The notes under the pieces: model-generated
Databases searched by the model: none
Seen by the model: only the letters and a program-made list of their open reading frames with translations
What the model was told of the DNA's origin: nothing
NCBI GenBank assembly: GCA_003868215.1
Contig: QWDQ01000001.1
Location: forward strand, 868,001 to 932,000
DNA from: Pseudophaeomoniella oleicola
Taxonomy: Eukaryota > Ascomycota > Eurotiomycetes > Phaeomoniellales > Phaeomoniellaceae
DNA: 64,000 bases
Reading direction: 5' to 3'
Position numbers and translations under genes: made by a program
Shown: piece by piece, positions 1 through 11,071 of the stretch
How positions within the stretch are numbered: position 1 is the stretch's first letter
Layout: each line of letters starts with the position of its first letter

Positions 1-905
1 TGCTCGACAACCCTCTTCTTACCACAGTTGGCTCCCTGATCGGCGTTAGCGGCTCCATCTTGTCATATATTATGGTGAGCCAATGTATTCCCGAACACGA
101 ACGCGGTGGTGGTAAGTTAACGAACTCTAGTGTGTCGGCATGAACCGATCGTTGGCGAACGTTCTTTTCGGCGGTATTGCAGCCAGTGGACACGGCGATT
201 ACAAATTCGAAGGAGCCGTAACAACAACGACAGTTAACGAAATTGCCGATACTCTCCTCCAAGCAGAGAGCGTTATCATCGTCGTAGGGTATGGCATGGC
301 GGTCGCCAAAGCCCAGTACGCCATCTCAGAGATTGTCCGGGTGCTCCGGGCCAAAGGTGTGAATGTCAGATTCGCCGTCCATCCGGTGGCTGGCCGGCTG
401 CCGGGACAATGCAACCTTTTGCTTGCCGAAGCGTCGGTCCCATATGACAGTAAGTGTTGCTCACGACATGACTAAAGAGCTCTCCAGCTAACGAGGTCAG
501 TCGTGCTGGAAATGGAAGAAATCAACGAAGATTTTCCCGATACCGATGTTGCCCTAGTCATTGGGGCAAACGATACGGTCAACCCGATCGCGCTTGAAAA
601 AGATAGCCCGATCGCGGGGATGCCCATTGTCGAGGCGTACAAAGCTAAACAAGTGATTGTGATGAAGCGTTCGATGGCATCCGGATATGGTACGTACACA
701 GCGACCTTGTAGGATGATTTCGGGTCTAATCGTCAAAATAGCTGATGTGCCAAACCCTTTGTTCTATAAACCCAACACCGCGATGGTATTTGGCGATGCG
801 AAGGCGACATGCGAAGGTAAGCAGCGTCTGACATGCATCAGTATGGTCCGTGCAAGCTGACTGTCGTGAAAAGCCATCAAAACGCAAATCCTTGACCGAG
901 GGTGA
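1..905 (+). CDS. Proton-translocating NAD(P) transhydrogenase, C-terminal part (5' end outside window)
   Basis: Transfers hydride between NADH and NADP+ coupled to proton movement across the mitochondrial inner membrane. Only the C-terminal part is in the window: the end of the membrane domain ([14 protein letters not shown] then [12 protein letters not shown]) and the NADP(H)-binding domain III, with the characteristic [31 protein letters not shown] and [17 protein letters not shown] segments. Exons read from the sequence are 1-74 (frame starts at base 3), 131-449, 501-689, 742-816 and 874-905. The four introns are 51-57 bp with clean GT/AG ends, and joining them gives an uninterrupted protein ending ...[11 protein letters not shown]. 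The family match is unambiguous. The N-terminal NAD(H)-binding domain and start codon lie upstream of base 1. Confidence 0.95.
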
Positions 906-2775
906 TGTTTGTTTTCTTTCGGGAAGCAGCAAATCCAATTTGTTGTTGTTGGTATAACGTATGAATCAGGTATGTACCCAGGTAGCTATCTAGCTATCTT
1001 ACAGAAGCAGACCTTTAGCCGTGTGATTCTCGGGTCATCTCCTGCAATAGCAATTGGCTGGTTGACACAGGATCCGGCATTCCCAAGATATCCTAGTATA
1101 CCTACTACTATGTTCTCACCATTGATTGTTGTATAATTTATGGTGTTTACTGGTCCGAGATCAAGCCGTTGTGATGTATCAGATTCGTTCGTGTCCAAAA
1201 AGGTAATTGGCAGTTGGAGGCTCATGCAACGGCACGGGCCCTTCCTTGTTTCTTTGTCGCGTGTTAATATCTAACGTTAGGCAAGGTAACTTAGTAACTT
1301 AGTAGCGATCTACAACTTTGTTACTGTTGTCCGGCCAACACATCTCCGACCGTCCCACAACTCGGTTTTTGTGACAAGAATCACGCGTCATAGTCATCGG
1401 GGGTACTTCAATCATCATCCTTTGAGGTTTAGTCGTTTCGTTGGCTACGTGGCAAGGTGATACTGGTGATCATCCAAGGACTTCTAGGCTGTAACTGATT
1501 ACTTCCTTCTATTAGTCCAATGGCCATCTTATCAACAAATTGGCGGTGAATTGTCCATCAACTAAATTACCACATTTGTTTGTTTACATCGAAGGAAAAG
1601 TAATCGAGATCGGGGAGGGAAGACACTTTTTTTTTTTTCCAACCCAGAGGTCTGGTACGGAAAAGCACAGACAAAAATCATTAGATTATTACCTACCTAA
1701 TTATCCTTCATGTCAGCGGATACAGGAGACAGACGTCCCTGATAGTAATATTATTTTTCCATGTAGAATAGGAAGTAAATAATCATGATAACGTGAATGG
1801 GCTTTTAACTAAGGTACCTCCATCAAGCCACGAAAAGTAAAACCAAGAAAGATTATTCACCATACATTGTAACTTACATGCACGATAGAGGGAACACGGT
1901 AATAATTAAGATCGGTTTTCCGAAAGGACAAAGAAGAGAAGCAAAAGAACACAAGAGAAAAAAAAGGGGGGGGGGGATAACAAAAGAAAAAAGTGATCAC
2001 AGATTGTGATTCAAAATCAATCAACCGATAACTATCAATTATCCTTGTTCAAGAAGAGAAATCTGTGTGATAGAATAAGTGACTGTTTCTTGATTGATTG
2101 ATTGATTGGGGGAAAAGCTCTCAAGAATAGGTGATTAGGTAGGTAGTTAATGGTAGTTACTCTGCCCTCGTAATACCTACTAATAGGGTCTTTCCTTTCA
2201 ATTTCGCAGAGCCCGCCACAAACCCCCCCCCCCCCCGGTCAACGGTTTTTAGCGCCCAGAAGAGGAAAAGAGAAAGTCGAAAAGGCCATACATAACTTAC
2301 CTTGACTTGGTATTATTTCACTTTCCATGTTATTAAGTTATTACGGACAAAGGCGCAAACTGCAACTGCAAACGCAAACTCCCTCTCCATTGCATAATCA
2401 CATACTCACTTCTGCTCTGTTGCAATTTTTTGGGGAAGTATTCAAACTTGTTCTTCTAGCCCGACACGAACAATTCGACATTTCGGTTTCTAGAATTTTT
2501 AGAAGAGAAGAAAAACATAGAAAGACAAGGAGTCAATCAGTTTCACCGCCCGCACAGCCAAGCAGTGACACAAACAACAAAAGCAACAAATACAAACACT
2601 GCGGAGTCAGACAAAACAATCGGTGTGTGTACTGCGCAGAGGTGGACCATTACAAGTCACCAACATGACGGAAGCGCCGTTACCAGTGTCGTTGCTATTT
2701 GATTACTTTCTACAGCGACCGTAGAGCTCCCGCAGGTTGTCATCGTGCGCTGCTGGCGGTTGACAATCCGGCGCC
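906..2775. other. Intergenic region with homopolymer runs and a probable 5' leader
   Basis: No coding region is supported in these 1.87 kb. It holds the 3' flank of the transhydrogenase and the promoter and leader of the next gene. Visible simple sequence: a G run at 1966-1976, a (TTGA)n stretch at 2090-2108, a C run at 2223-2236 and many A-rich stretches. The last ~350 bases are CT/CA-rich, as in fungal leaders, and contain a short upstream ORF listed separately. Confidence 0.6.
2665..2724 (+). promoter_or_regulatory. Possible upstream ORF (19 codons) in the leader of the next gene
   Basis: ATG at 2665 follows the context CCAAC and opens a 19-codon reading frame ending with TAG at 2722-2724, 51 bases before the main start at 2776. 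If the transcript starts upstream of it, this ORF could reduce or condition translation of the main ORF. The transcription start is not known, so its presence in the mRNA is inferred. Confidence 0.35.
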
Positions 2776-4536
2776 ATGGACGGCCCTCCACCGCCGCCCC
2801 CGCCACCTCATGGCGATAGTGGCTACAAAAAGGCAAGCGACTTGCCACAGGGCCAGTACGACATCTTCGTTGTACCTCCGCATTCCGCCGGCTCTGGCTT
2901 TCTCTATCTTCCCTCTCTCGCAACGAATCGGAATAGCTTTCTGGCAGGTGTCGCATGCACAACAGCAGCATTTGTGATATGGTCGATTGTGGTACCCGTG
3001 GTGTCGCAGTGGTTCAGGGAGCAGTTCAAAGGAGGAGGGCCAGGGGTGTTGGTTGTGATGGCCGCGATTGGCGTTATTATGTGGGCGATCGGGAAGACGC
3101 AGGGAGAATCAGCTTCTGGTGGTGCTTCAAGCGGCGCATCTGGAACTCGTCCGGGTCCAAGTCCGGGTCCACCGCCTAGGCCTCCCCCGGGAGCTGGAGC
3201 TGGAGCTGGAACAGGCGCAGGTCCTGGGCCACAACCACACACGTACCCTCCGCCTCCACCTCCTCCTCCTCCACCACCACCAAACGATTCGACACCAGGC
3301 GCAGGGGCGCCACCAAATGCTGGATCTACTCCGAAGTCCAGCTGGCAAAGACCCAGCGAATCGACAGCGAGTGGTGGCGCCAACACAAAGCCCAGCGCAA
3401 ACTCGGGTTCGGCCAGAAGCAACTGGGAAAGGGCACGAGAAGAGACCAGAAAGCGCCAGGAAGAGGCTCGTAAAGCAGAGGAGCTCAAGAAAAGACGTGA
3501 GGAAATGGAAAAGAGAAGACAAGAGTTGAGAGAGAGAGAAGCGAAAGAACGAGAGGAACGAGAGAAGAAAGACCGAGAAGAGCGTGAAAAGAAAGAAGCG
3601 GAAGAACGCGAAAAGAAAGAGAAAGCAGAGCGTGAAAGGAAGGAGAAGGAAGAGCAGGAGAAGAAGGAACAGGAACGTGTGCAGAAAGAAAAAGAAGCAC
3701 AGGAGAGAAAGGCAAGACTCGAAGAGCTGAGAAAGGCACGACAGAAAGAAGCAGCTCAGCGGCCTCCTCCCCGTCCAACTGCCGCCACAGAAACAGAAGA
3801 CGACGCTTACTCGTTCCGGCCGTATGATAGGCCAAGGAGACCTTACAAGGCCAATTCCGCAGCGTCGATGTATTCCGAGTCCTCCTATGCCGCATCACAG
3901 ACGACAGCTCGGACAACCCCTCCACCTTCCCACCGTGGACCCTATGCTACCAAGGATCCGGACAAGATCATTATCAAAGCTGTGTACTCATTCAATAACG
4001 CTTTTATGCAACGGCCAATTGCGCAACTAATAGCGGGGGAAGGTTCTGTCACCGATGGACTCATCCTTCGAATCACTACCGAGGGGCTTTTCATCGATGA
4101 CGATATTCGAGGTGTTCCCCAGCGTGAGTGGGACGTCAAAGCATGGACTCTAAAGCTCGCAGAGGTAAGTCGTTTTGCGTTCATTGTTTGAGAATGGTGG
4201 TTATTCCTCGCATCCGCAGTTCGCAGAACCTGTTTGTGCTATTTCTGCCGATGTCTGATCTCTTCCATTCCCTTGAATATGTAACCCTCGAGCCACCGTA
4301 CTGACAGCAGTTCTTCGCAGTCTGCCGAGTTTCAAAGTCTCCATGTCCTTCGCGCCAGTATCCGTGACACCGAAGGCAAGCGATACGTCTTCGTCATCGA
4401 CAAATCCGAAGGCTGGAAAATAGCTATCGGGCTACAACGGCTAAGACGTGGTACCCAGGTTCGAGCACTGGGGGTCTCTGGATTGCCCATGAACGAAGCA
4501 AAGATGTACCTCAACGTCTTGGGATGGCTAGGCTAG
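2776..4536 (+). CDS. Proline-rich two-TM coiled-coil protein, function unknown
   Basis: Exons 2776-4164 and 4321-4536 join in frame (intron 4165-4320, 156 bp) to give 534 residues. Visible order: Pro run at residues 4-11; two hydrophobic segments at about 55-77 and 89-105, likely a membrane hairpin; Gly/Pro-rich linker about 115-175 with a second long Pro run; a Ser/Asn-rich stretch; an extreme Lys/Glu/Arg coiled-coil about 215-335; and a compact C-terminal region (about 395-534) with mixed hydrophobic pattern and motifs VFVIDKSEGWKIAIGL and YLNVLGWLG. I do not recognise a named family. The hairpin plus long charged helix suggests an organelle-surface scaffold, which is inference only. ATG 2776 is the first in-frame start. 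Confidence 0.8.
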
Positions 4537-5322
4537 CCTAGGCGGCCGTTATGATGAAGAGTTTACAAAAAACAAAACAAAAAAAGGCCATATTCAGTCC
4601 AGTTGGGAGAAAAGTGAACAAGAAGAAAAGAAGAAGGTATCTTCTTGGTCGACAGATGAAAAGAAAAAGTAAATAAAGGTGCAGCGGGACTCAACATTCC
4701 TCTCTCCCTTCCTCCGTTGTCCGATATGGAATGTGACAAAATCGAGGAGAACAGTACCTCGTTCTTGAAGGAATGTTACCTTATCTTTCTCGCATTTCTT
4801 TTTTTGGTGTATGTCTGTCTTTTGTCAATCATGAAAGCAAGCGAAATCGAAAGCGCAAAGTGCAACGTGCAAGAAATGTGCACAGATCAAATCTATATAC
4901 CTTATCATAGCGGCGGCGTTTTCTTTTTGTAATTAAGGAGGCAGCTTGGAAATGAGGTTGAAAGAAGAAAATATCCAAAACACTCGTTCAAAAACTTTTT
5001 GTCATAGTGTTCGTACATTAACGAGAGTGATGAGGATAATGATAGAGTAAATCAAGCCTCGCTTTTTCGAATGGGATGGTATATTATGGATATGGCTGGT
5101 AAGGTACAATAGAGCTGTCACAGGCTAGAGAAGTAGAAAATCGGAATTTCGAACATTCTCCGTCCAGCAAAACAGAACTTCACAATCCTCTACTCTCATC
5201 CTCGGAGCATGTCACAATACCACCGTCGGTAGCAATCATCCAAAGGCCTCAAAAGGGAAAAAAGCGATGAGAGGAAGGACGTTATAGTAATTACAAGCAG
5301 AATCCAGGTTGAAAAGTTGATC
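4537..5322. other. Intergenic: 3' flank and promoter of the SET-domain gene
   Basis: No supported gene. A/G-rich 3' flank up to about 4690, then unstructured AT-rich promoter sequence. A short ORF at 4717-4932 has no recognisable features. Confidence 0.5.
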
Positions 5323-7418
5323 ATGGACGAAGATCTCGTATCGATCCATAATTGGGCCCAAGAGCAAGGGATCGAGATCAACGGGATCAGGCCAAGAAGG
5401 TTCCCTGGGAGAGGCTTAGGGCTTGCTGCAGAACGGGATATTGAGGTATGTCTGTCTGTCTGTCTGTCGTTCGAGAGTAGCATATGGTGCCGTTGATTGA
5501 TGCAGTCGTTCTCTCTGGTTTATGCATCCCCTTTCTCGTCTTCGTGTCGTTGGTGTTATTATTTGCTCATGACTTCGATTGAGCGTTGTTTCTCCCCAAT
5601 GTCATTCCGTGTTAAGTCTCCGGTACCATCGTCTGGTCTATATTCGAGGACTTCTTCAGGAGAAATGCCTAACAAGACCTCCTGTCTTACATCCTTTAGC
5701 CAACGGAGATATTGATATCGGTACCGACCACGTCGATACTCTCAACCGCGTCTACACCAAAGGACTTCCTGTCCAGATTCTCCGGACCCAACCGCAAGCT
5801 CCCTATTCCTAGCCCTGGGAATCGTGAACAAAGCGATGATAGCGCAATGGTGGACGACAGTAGCGATGCAGAAGATGAAGAGCCTCGCGAACCTCCAGTC
5901 CGTACTGTAACAACCCACGCCATTCTTGCATCTTATCTCTCTTTCCATCCATCCTCTCCAATATCCATAACCCGAAGAGAACACCACCCCTGGCCTTCAA
6001 CATGGCCGACGCCAGTCGACTTTTGGAGCACCATGCCTATGCTCTGGGGACGGATCAGTGACGGTTACTTCTGCCGGCATTGTCAGGAGTTCTTAGATGA
6101 CCCTCAAAGCTGCAGGCACAAGGCCGAGGCAGTTCAATTGCTACCACCTACGGTTTGTGAGATGGTACGAAAGATGAAAAGGAAGATCGAGTTGGACTGG
6201 GAAGATGTGGTCGAAAGCGGGATTGTGAAGGAGTGGGAAGAGATGCTTCAGACGGAATCTACCACCACCAGCAATACTGCTTATTTATCACGAGCAGCAA
6301 CTCCTTTCCCGATACCTCTCGACCCGAAGCTACGCTTCACGTACTGTTGGGTCATAGTCAACTCCCGATGTTTCTACTACACGCCTCCGTCTACCACGAT
6401 ATCCTCACCAGACATGACCACCACCACCAGCAGCAACAGCAACAGCAAACCTGACGTTTCAACATCCCACGACTCCTCTCCTCCCAGCAGCAGTCCGTCC
6501 CCATCCGCATCAGGATCATGGTCAACAACCGCCCTCCCCAACCCAGACGACAACATGGCCCTAGTCCCATACTTCGACCTAATGAACCACACCTGCTTAC
6601 CACGAAGAGGAGGATCCGGCGAAAAAGAAGAAGAATCCTCATCCTCATCCTCATCGCTCCCCCACCACCACCACCCGTGCACCGCATCCTTCACCCCTGA
6701 ATCCTACTTCCTCACCTCTCCTCCTCATCCCACCCCTACCATCCCCTCTTCTACCGAACTCTACACCTCCTACGGCGCCCACTCGCAGGATTTCTTGTTC
6801 TCCGAATACGGCTTCACGTTACCGGCGCACACGAACACGCACGACGCCATCTGTTTGGATCCGATCATCATACCCCTGATTTCGGACGAAAAGGACAGAC
6901 GGGAATTGGAGGAATGGGGGTTTTGGGGAGATTGGAATTTATACCCTTCTATTATTACTGTTACTTCAACAACGTCAGCATCAACAGAAACAAAATCAAA
7001 AACAAACCCAGAAATTTGTTTCCGCACTCAAGTCCTCTCCCTCTTCCTCGTCTCCAAACTCCTCCCATCTACTACAACCACTCCAGCACCACCACCACCA
7101 TACCAAACCTTCATCGAAACCGGCACCTGCCCCGTCCCTCTCCTCCAACACCAAGCCTCCCTGCAAATCAACTCGATCCTGCGCACTTACCTCACGCTCT
7201 CGACGCGCGTTCTCGACGTGCTCGACAACGCCGACGATGTACTGGTGGTATCACGGTCTGGCTTTGATGCCGTCGTGCTTGATAGTGGTGGTGGTGGTGG
7301 AAGTGGAGAGGAAAAGGAAAGTGGGGGACGGATTGAGATGTTGAGAGGGAGGTGGAGGGAGATTCGGGATGGGTTGGAGGACGCGATTGAAGTCGGGGAT
7401 AGGGACGGGTGGTTTTAA
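5323..7418 (+). CDS. SET-domain protein lysine methyltransferase (RLSMT/SETD6-like)
   Basis: Likely transfers methyl groups from S-adenosylmethionine to a lysine on a non-histone protein, as in the Rubisco-methyltransferase/SETD3/SETD6 class. Exon 1 (5323-5445) encodes the start of the SET fold (FPGRGLGLAAERDIE). The 254-bp intron 5446-5699 ends at ...CCTTTAG, and exon 2 (5700-7418) continues PTEILISVPTTSILS in phase, giving 613 residues. The catalytic SET signature FDLMNH is at about residues 333-338, followed by SYGAHSQDFLFSEYGF near 398-413, the usual SET-C pattern of this class. Several low-complexity Ser/Thr/Pro insertions and a Gly-rich run near the C-terminus enlarge it relative to yeast RKM proteins. 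The substrate cannot be told from sequence. The intron is about five times longer than its neighbours' but looks ordinary. Confidence 0.85.
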
Positions 7419-8102
7419 GTATGGGAAGAGAAGGAAGGGGAGGCAGGGTGGTTTTGGGTGCGGGGGGAGAAGGAAGGGAGGGAAGGAGCAGGAGGAGAGG
7501 ACGTGAGATTTTCCTGCTAGGTCAGGTATACAACTAAGGTATAGATAGATAGATATATCGCTAAGTCTCAAACTTTTCGAAAAATAAATTAAAATAATAA
7601 ATTTCATATCATTAAAAAAAAAAAGACACAGACCTCAAGTTCGATCCGATCGCTTGCTGGCTGGCTGGCTTCTGTCAAGAAGAAAAGAAAAGAAAAACAT
7701 TTCACAGCTTTTTCTCTTTAGTCAATCAAAGTTAGGTAGACATGCCTCGCTCAAACTCAAAAAGATTTCATCTTTTCTTCTATCCTGCTCTTCGTTCGAA
7801 ATGCCCGCAGATCACGCTCAACAGATAGGGGTATATGCAAGACAGGAAGGCAACTAAAGAAAAGCCTTTCGAAAAAAGAAGAAAAAGGCTCAAAGAAGAA
7901 ACAAAAGTTTTTGAAAACGCCTTTTCAGTGATGCTTCGTGGCAAATAGAACAGCAGACAATAAACAAATCAGCAGAAAGTCATGTCGCTCCTGCTGCTGC
8001 TCGAAAGAATGGTGCCTCCTTGTGGGCACCGAACGAAAATTATGTACAAGGGAGAAACGCAAAGGTATCAAAAGTGTGGAGAGAAGAATCGTCGGCAACG
8101 TT
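7419..8102. other. Convergent intergenic region
   Basis: 3' flanks of the SET-domain gene (+) and the wall-sensor-like gene (-). Purine-rich at 7419-7500, A-rich near 7580-7625. No gene is supported. Confidence 0.5.
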
Positions 8103-9800
8103 TCATACACTTTCAGTAAAACGGCTTCCTCGACTTCCATCGTGGAAAGACAATGTTCGGCCAACACCATCTGGATCTGGAGGTCTTGGAACTGAAGGTG
8201 CATTCGAACCAGGAGTCCTGGGTATAGATGCAATTGATGCAGAAGCACGGATTGGAGTTCTTGCTGGACTTGGTCGCATAACTGGAAGCCCTTCATCATG
8301 ACCCTGTGATTCATCGTCTGCAAAATCATGCATCAACGATTGGTCGGGATGTCTAGGGGTAGTAGGACTCGTCGCGGGACCCACACCACCGTAAAAGCCT
8401 TGGCTATCTCGATAAAAGGATTGTCCAGCTAACGTATCACCTCCCGACCGTGATGGGGGCTTATCTTCAGGACGCGACGGGCCAGCTCGCGATTCCTTTT
8501 CGAATGCTCCGTAATTGCCTCCATATGGATCGCCGCCAGCGAGCACGCTTGGTAACTTCCGGCCACCGAGCTTTTGAAACCCCCGTTCTGTCGGCAGAGC
8601 TTCAGAAGACAACGATGTTTCCTCTGAGTGTCGGGACTGCCTCCATCGCCCTAGAAAGGCTGGAGTTACAGCTGCCGTCAAGGGAGTATGGAAAGATGGC
8701 TGTGAAGTGACAGGCTGTTGGTCGGTCGGGTCTGAAGTAGCGCCGACTCCTGAAGATCCTGACAAGGCTTCTTGCGCTTGTAATCTCTTACGATACCTTC
8801 GCAGAAGCCATAACAACACCACCAGAATGAGGGCAAGCCCTGCGACTCCACCTACTACTCCACCGACGACTTTGGGAGTGGTAGATGCCACAGGATTAGA
8901 ACCTGACGGAGTTGAGCTGGACCCTGACCCAGCTGTTGCACTGGAAGAAGCCGCTGCGCCGCCACCAGCGCCACCGCCACTTTCACTAGAAGCAGCTGCA
9001 GACGACGAAAACCCTTCGCTGCCAGAGCTAGAAGAGGCAGATGCACTAGAAGTGTGAGAACCGCCCTGACTCGAAAGGGTGAACGCACTAGAAGACGTCG
9101 TGAATAAAGTCCTCGTCGAGTTTCCAATGGTAACTGTGACTGGAGAATAATAGGTTGAGGTGAGCGTGCTATTCACATGGAGTGTCGACGTGCTGGTGAT
9201 CGTCGAAGCTGAAGCGGTGGAGTTCGGCTCTGACGATGGATGATTAGCAAGGGAAGATGAGACGGTTGAGGTCGACGAGGGGATCATCGTGGTCGAAGAA
9301 GACGTGTTGGAGAGACGTGATGTAGAGGAGATCAAGCTGGAATAGACTGCTGACGAGGCTGGACTTGCTGACGTGGACCGCCCAGCCGTGGAGGTTGCAG
9401 TACCACCGACTTGAATCGTTGCAGTAGATGCGCCAATAGTGACCTCGACCGCACCAATCGAGATGACAGTGGGCACATTGGGAACTGTCAGAGCAGCCAG
9501 CTCACTCGTACCGTCTTGGATGATTACATCTACGACGGTAGCTGTGGCTGTGGCTGTCTGAACCTGCCTTGGTTCCCGATGGATATCCTTCTGATGTGCC
9601 CTATCCCGGCGATCAAGATGCGCATGGGCATGCGCATGGACATGAGCATGATGTTGATGTTTCCTTTGTAGCCTCACCGGCGTAATCCCGGCGTCTGATA
9701 TGAGGCCTGCCGACTGTTCCGTTCCCGCTTCATAAGAAGATGTGTATTGTGACTTAGCAGAGCCTCCGGAGAGTCTCATGCGTTTTGATGGGTATTCCAT
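8103..9800 (-). CDS. Ser/Thr-rich single-pass membrane protein, cell-wall-sensor-like
   Basis: One uninterrupted ORF of 565 residues. Order: His-rich tract at about 48-62 (alternating HAHAHA), short conserved-looking segment 85-130, a long Ser/Thr/Ala-rich region 135-308 expected to be heavily O-mannosylated, one transmembrane helix at about 311-333 (GVVGGVAGLALILVVLLWLL) followed by basic RRYRKR, then a 230-residue cytoplasmic tail rich in Ser/Pro/Gly. This is the layout of Mid2/Wsc-type stress sensors, though no WSC cysteine motif is visible. No signal peptide is visible after ATG 9800. The frame stays open about 100 bases further upstream without an ATG, so an unseen 5' exon is possible. 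A role in wall or surface sensing is inferred from layout only. Confidence 0.75.
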   Translation of the reverse strand: MEYPSKRMRLSGGSAKSQYTSSYEAGTEQSAGLISDAGITPVRLQRKHQHHAHVHAHAHAHLDRRDRAHQKDIHREPRQVQTATATATVVDVIIQDGTSELAALTVPNVPTVISIGAVEVTIGASTATIQVGGTATSTAGRSTSASPASSAVYSSLISSTSRLSNTSSSTTMIPSSTSTVSSSLANHPSSEPNSTASASTITSTSTLHVNSTLTSTYYSPVTVTIGNSTRTLFTTSSSAFTLSSQGGSHTSSASASSSSGSEGFSSSAAASSESGGGAGGGAAASSSATAGSGSSSTPSGSNPVASTTPKVVGGVVGGVAGLALILVVLLWLLRRYRKRLQAQEALSGSSGVGATSDPTDQQPVTSQPSFHTPLTAAVTPAFLGRWRQSRHSEETSLSSEALPTERGFQKLGGRKLPSVLAGGDPYGGNYGAFEKESRAGPSRPEDKPPSRSGGDTLAGQSFYRDSQGFYGGVGPATSPTTPRHPDQSLMHDFADDESQGHDEGLPVMRPSPARTPIRASASIASIPRTPGSNAPSVPRPPDPDGVGRTLSFHDGSRGSRFTESV

Positions 9801-10944
9801 TTCCCAATGGTGGTCTTTGCTCGTTTCAGAAACGCCAGGTAGGCCTCCGACCTGCGCAATGATATAATGTTCCGCTTCGCCGAGGGACGAAATGATTCAA
9901 GGAATGACTAGTATAAGTTGATAATAAAGGACTGGTGAAAACGCCTTTGGGCGGACGAATCGCTTGTTAGGTGTAGATGGATTGCTCGGTCGGATACCGC
10001 GCTGATGTGGTTGATAGCAGGGAATGGATGCTTGAGACTATGGTTCAAGCGAATGGTTTATTTGGAAGATAGATGCGCCGGACGTCGTGTTGCTTTCTTC
10101 CTGGACGTCGTTCAATTGCTTGTTACGATTTGGGTTCACTGATAGTTCCTGGATGAACCAACTGGCAGACGGTCGCTGCTGTTATAGTGTCTCCTTGCAA
10201 ATTGCATCGAGGTCGACTCCATGACTTGGTCCTTTCTTGATTCCAGTACGACTGAGATCTAGAGTGCTATCAGAACGCTACTTCCATGGAGAACGAGACG
10301 GTGATGGTGATATTGCGATCGTCTGTGTATGTCGACTTGGATGTTGATTACTATTAATAGTCGTAGAGGGGAGGTCGAACCCAATTCCGAAGTCTATCGG
10401 CGCAGAAGAAAGTAAACAATAAAGAGCGACTTGATGGTGCAATGACCGATTGATGGATACAGAGAAAAGAGCGACAGTGTCTTCCCAGACACGAAGGTGA
10501 TCGATTCTGTGTGGGAAGGGAGATGCAGACAAGAAAAAACGAATGACTTTTCTTTTTCGATTATGGTGTACAGTATCCGTTGAGATCACGAGTCCTCCGT
10601 AGAGTTGAGAGAGGAATACGGAGTAACTACCCAGTCGCCAGGACCATATTATTAGTGGAAGGGTTGGTGATTTGCTACATAAATAACAGGCTGAGGAGAC
10701 CACCCAGTAGCCACCACAGCAAAAATGGGGGTCGGGTCTAGTTAACTGAATAAGCGGGAAAATGGTAATTTGATTAGATTAATGGTAGGCCCAACCATCC
10801 GCTAACCTCATCAAGTATCTAGTGTAACGGGATTGAAGCGCTACGAGGACGCTGTTACCCAAACTTCATGGATTATTTGCAAGTAGCGGACTCGCTATTA
10901 ATGAATCTAAGATTGCGACTCTGAATGTGCGATGTATTAGTTCC

Positions 10945-10956
10945 TACTACGTAGTA
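10945..10956. repeat. 12-bp palindrome TACTACGTAGTA, copy 1
   Basis: Perfect inverted repeat in intergenic DNA. The same 12 bases recur at 11060, 37241, 38828 and 56278. Confidence 0.9.
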
Positions 10957-11059
10957 TACGACCGGACAGTATACGGTATCCTCTATACGCTGTTTCTCTT
11001 CTCCTCCCTCCATGACTGAGGTATATGACCGTATATGATACGAAATGCTCGTATTCTTA

Positions 11060-11071
11060 TACTACGTAGTA
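11060..11071. repeat. 12-bp palindrome TACTACGTAGTA, copy 2
   Basis: Perfect copy, followed directly by a further CGTAGTA half-site, so the site is compound. Confidence 0.9.

Noticed and set aside
2904-3522. Minus-strand ORFs (up to 194 codons) opposite the proline-rich protein
   Set aside because: Gly/Ala-rich frames caused by the Pro/Gly-rich repeats of the real gene on the plus strand.
10278-10703. 141-codon minus-strand ORF upstream of the wall-sensor-like gene
   Set aside because: No recognisable features; lies in the expected promoter/leader and does not supply a signal peptide exon with proper splice sites.
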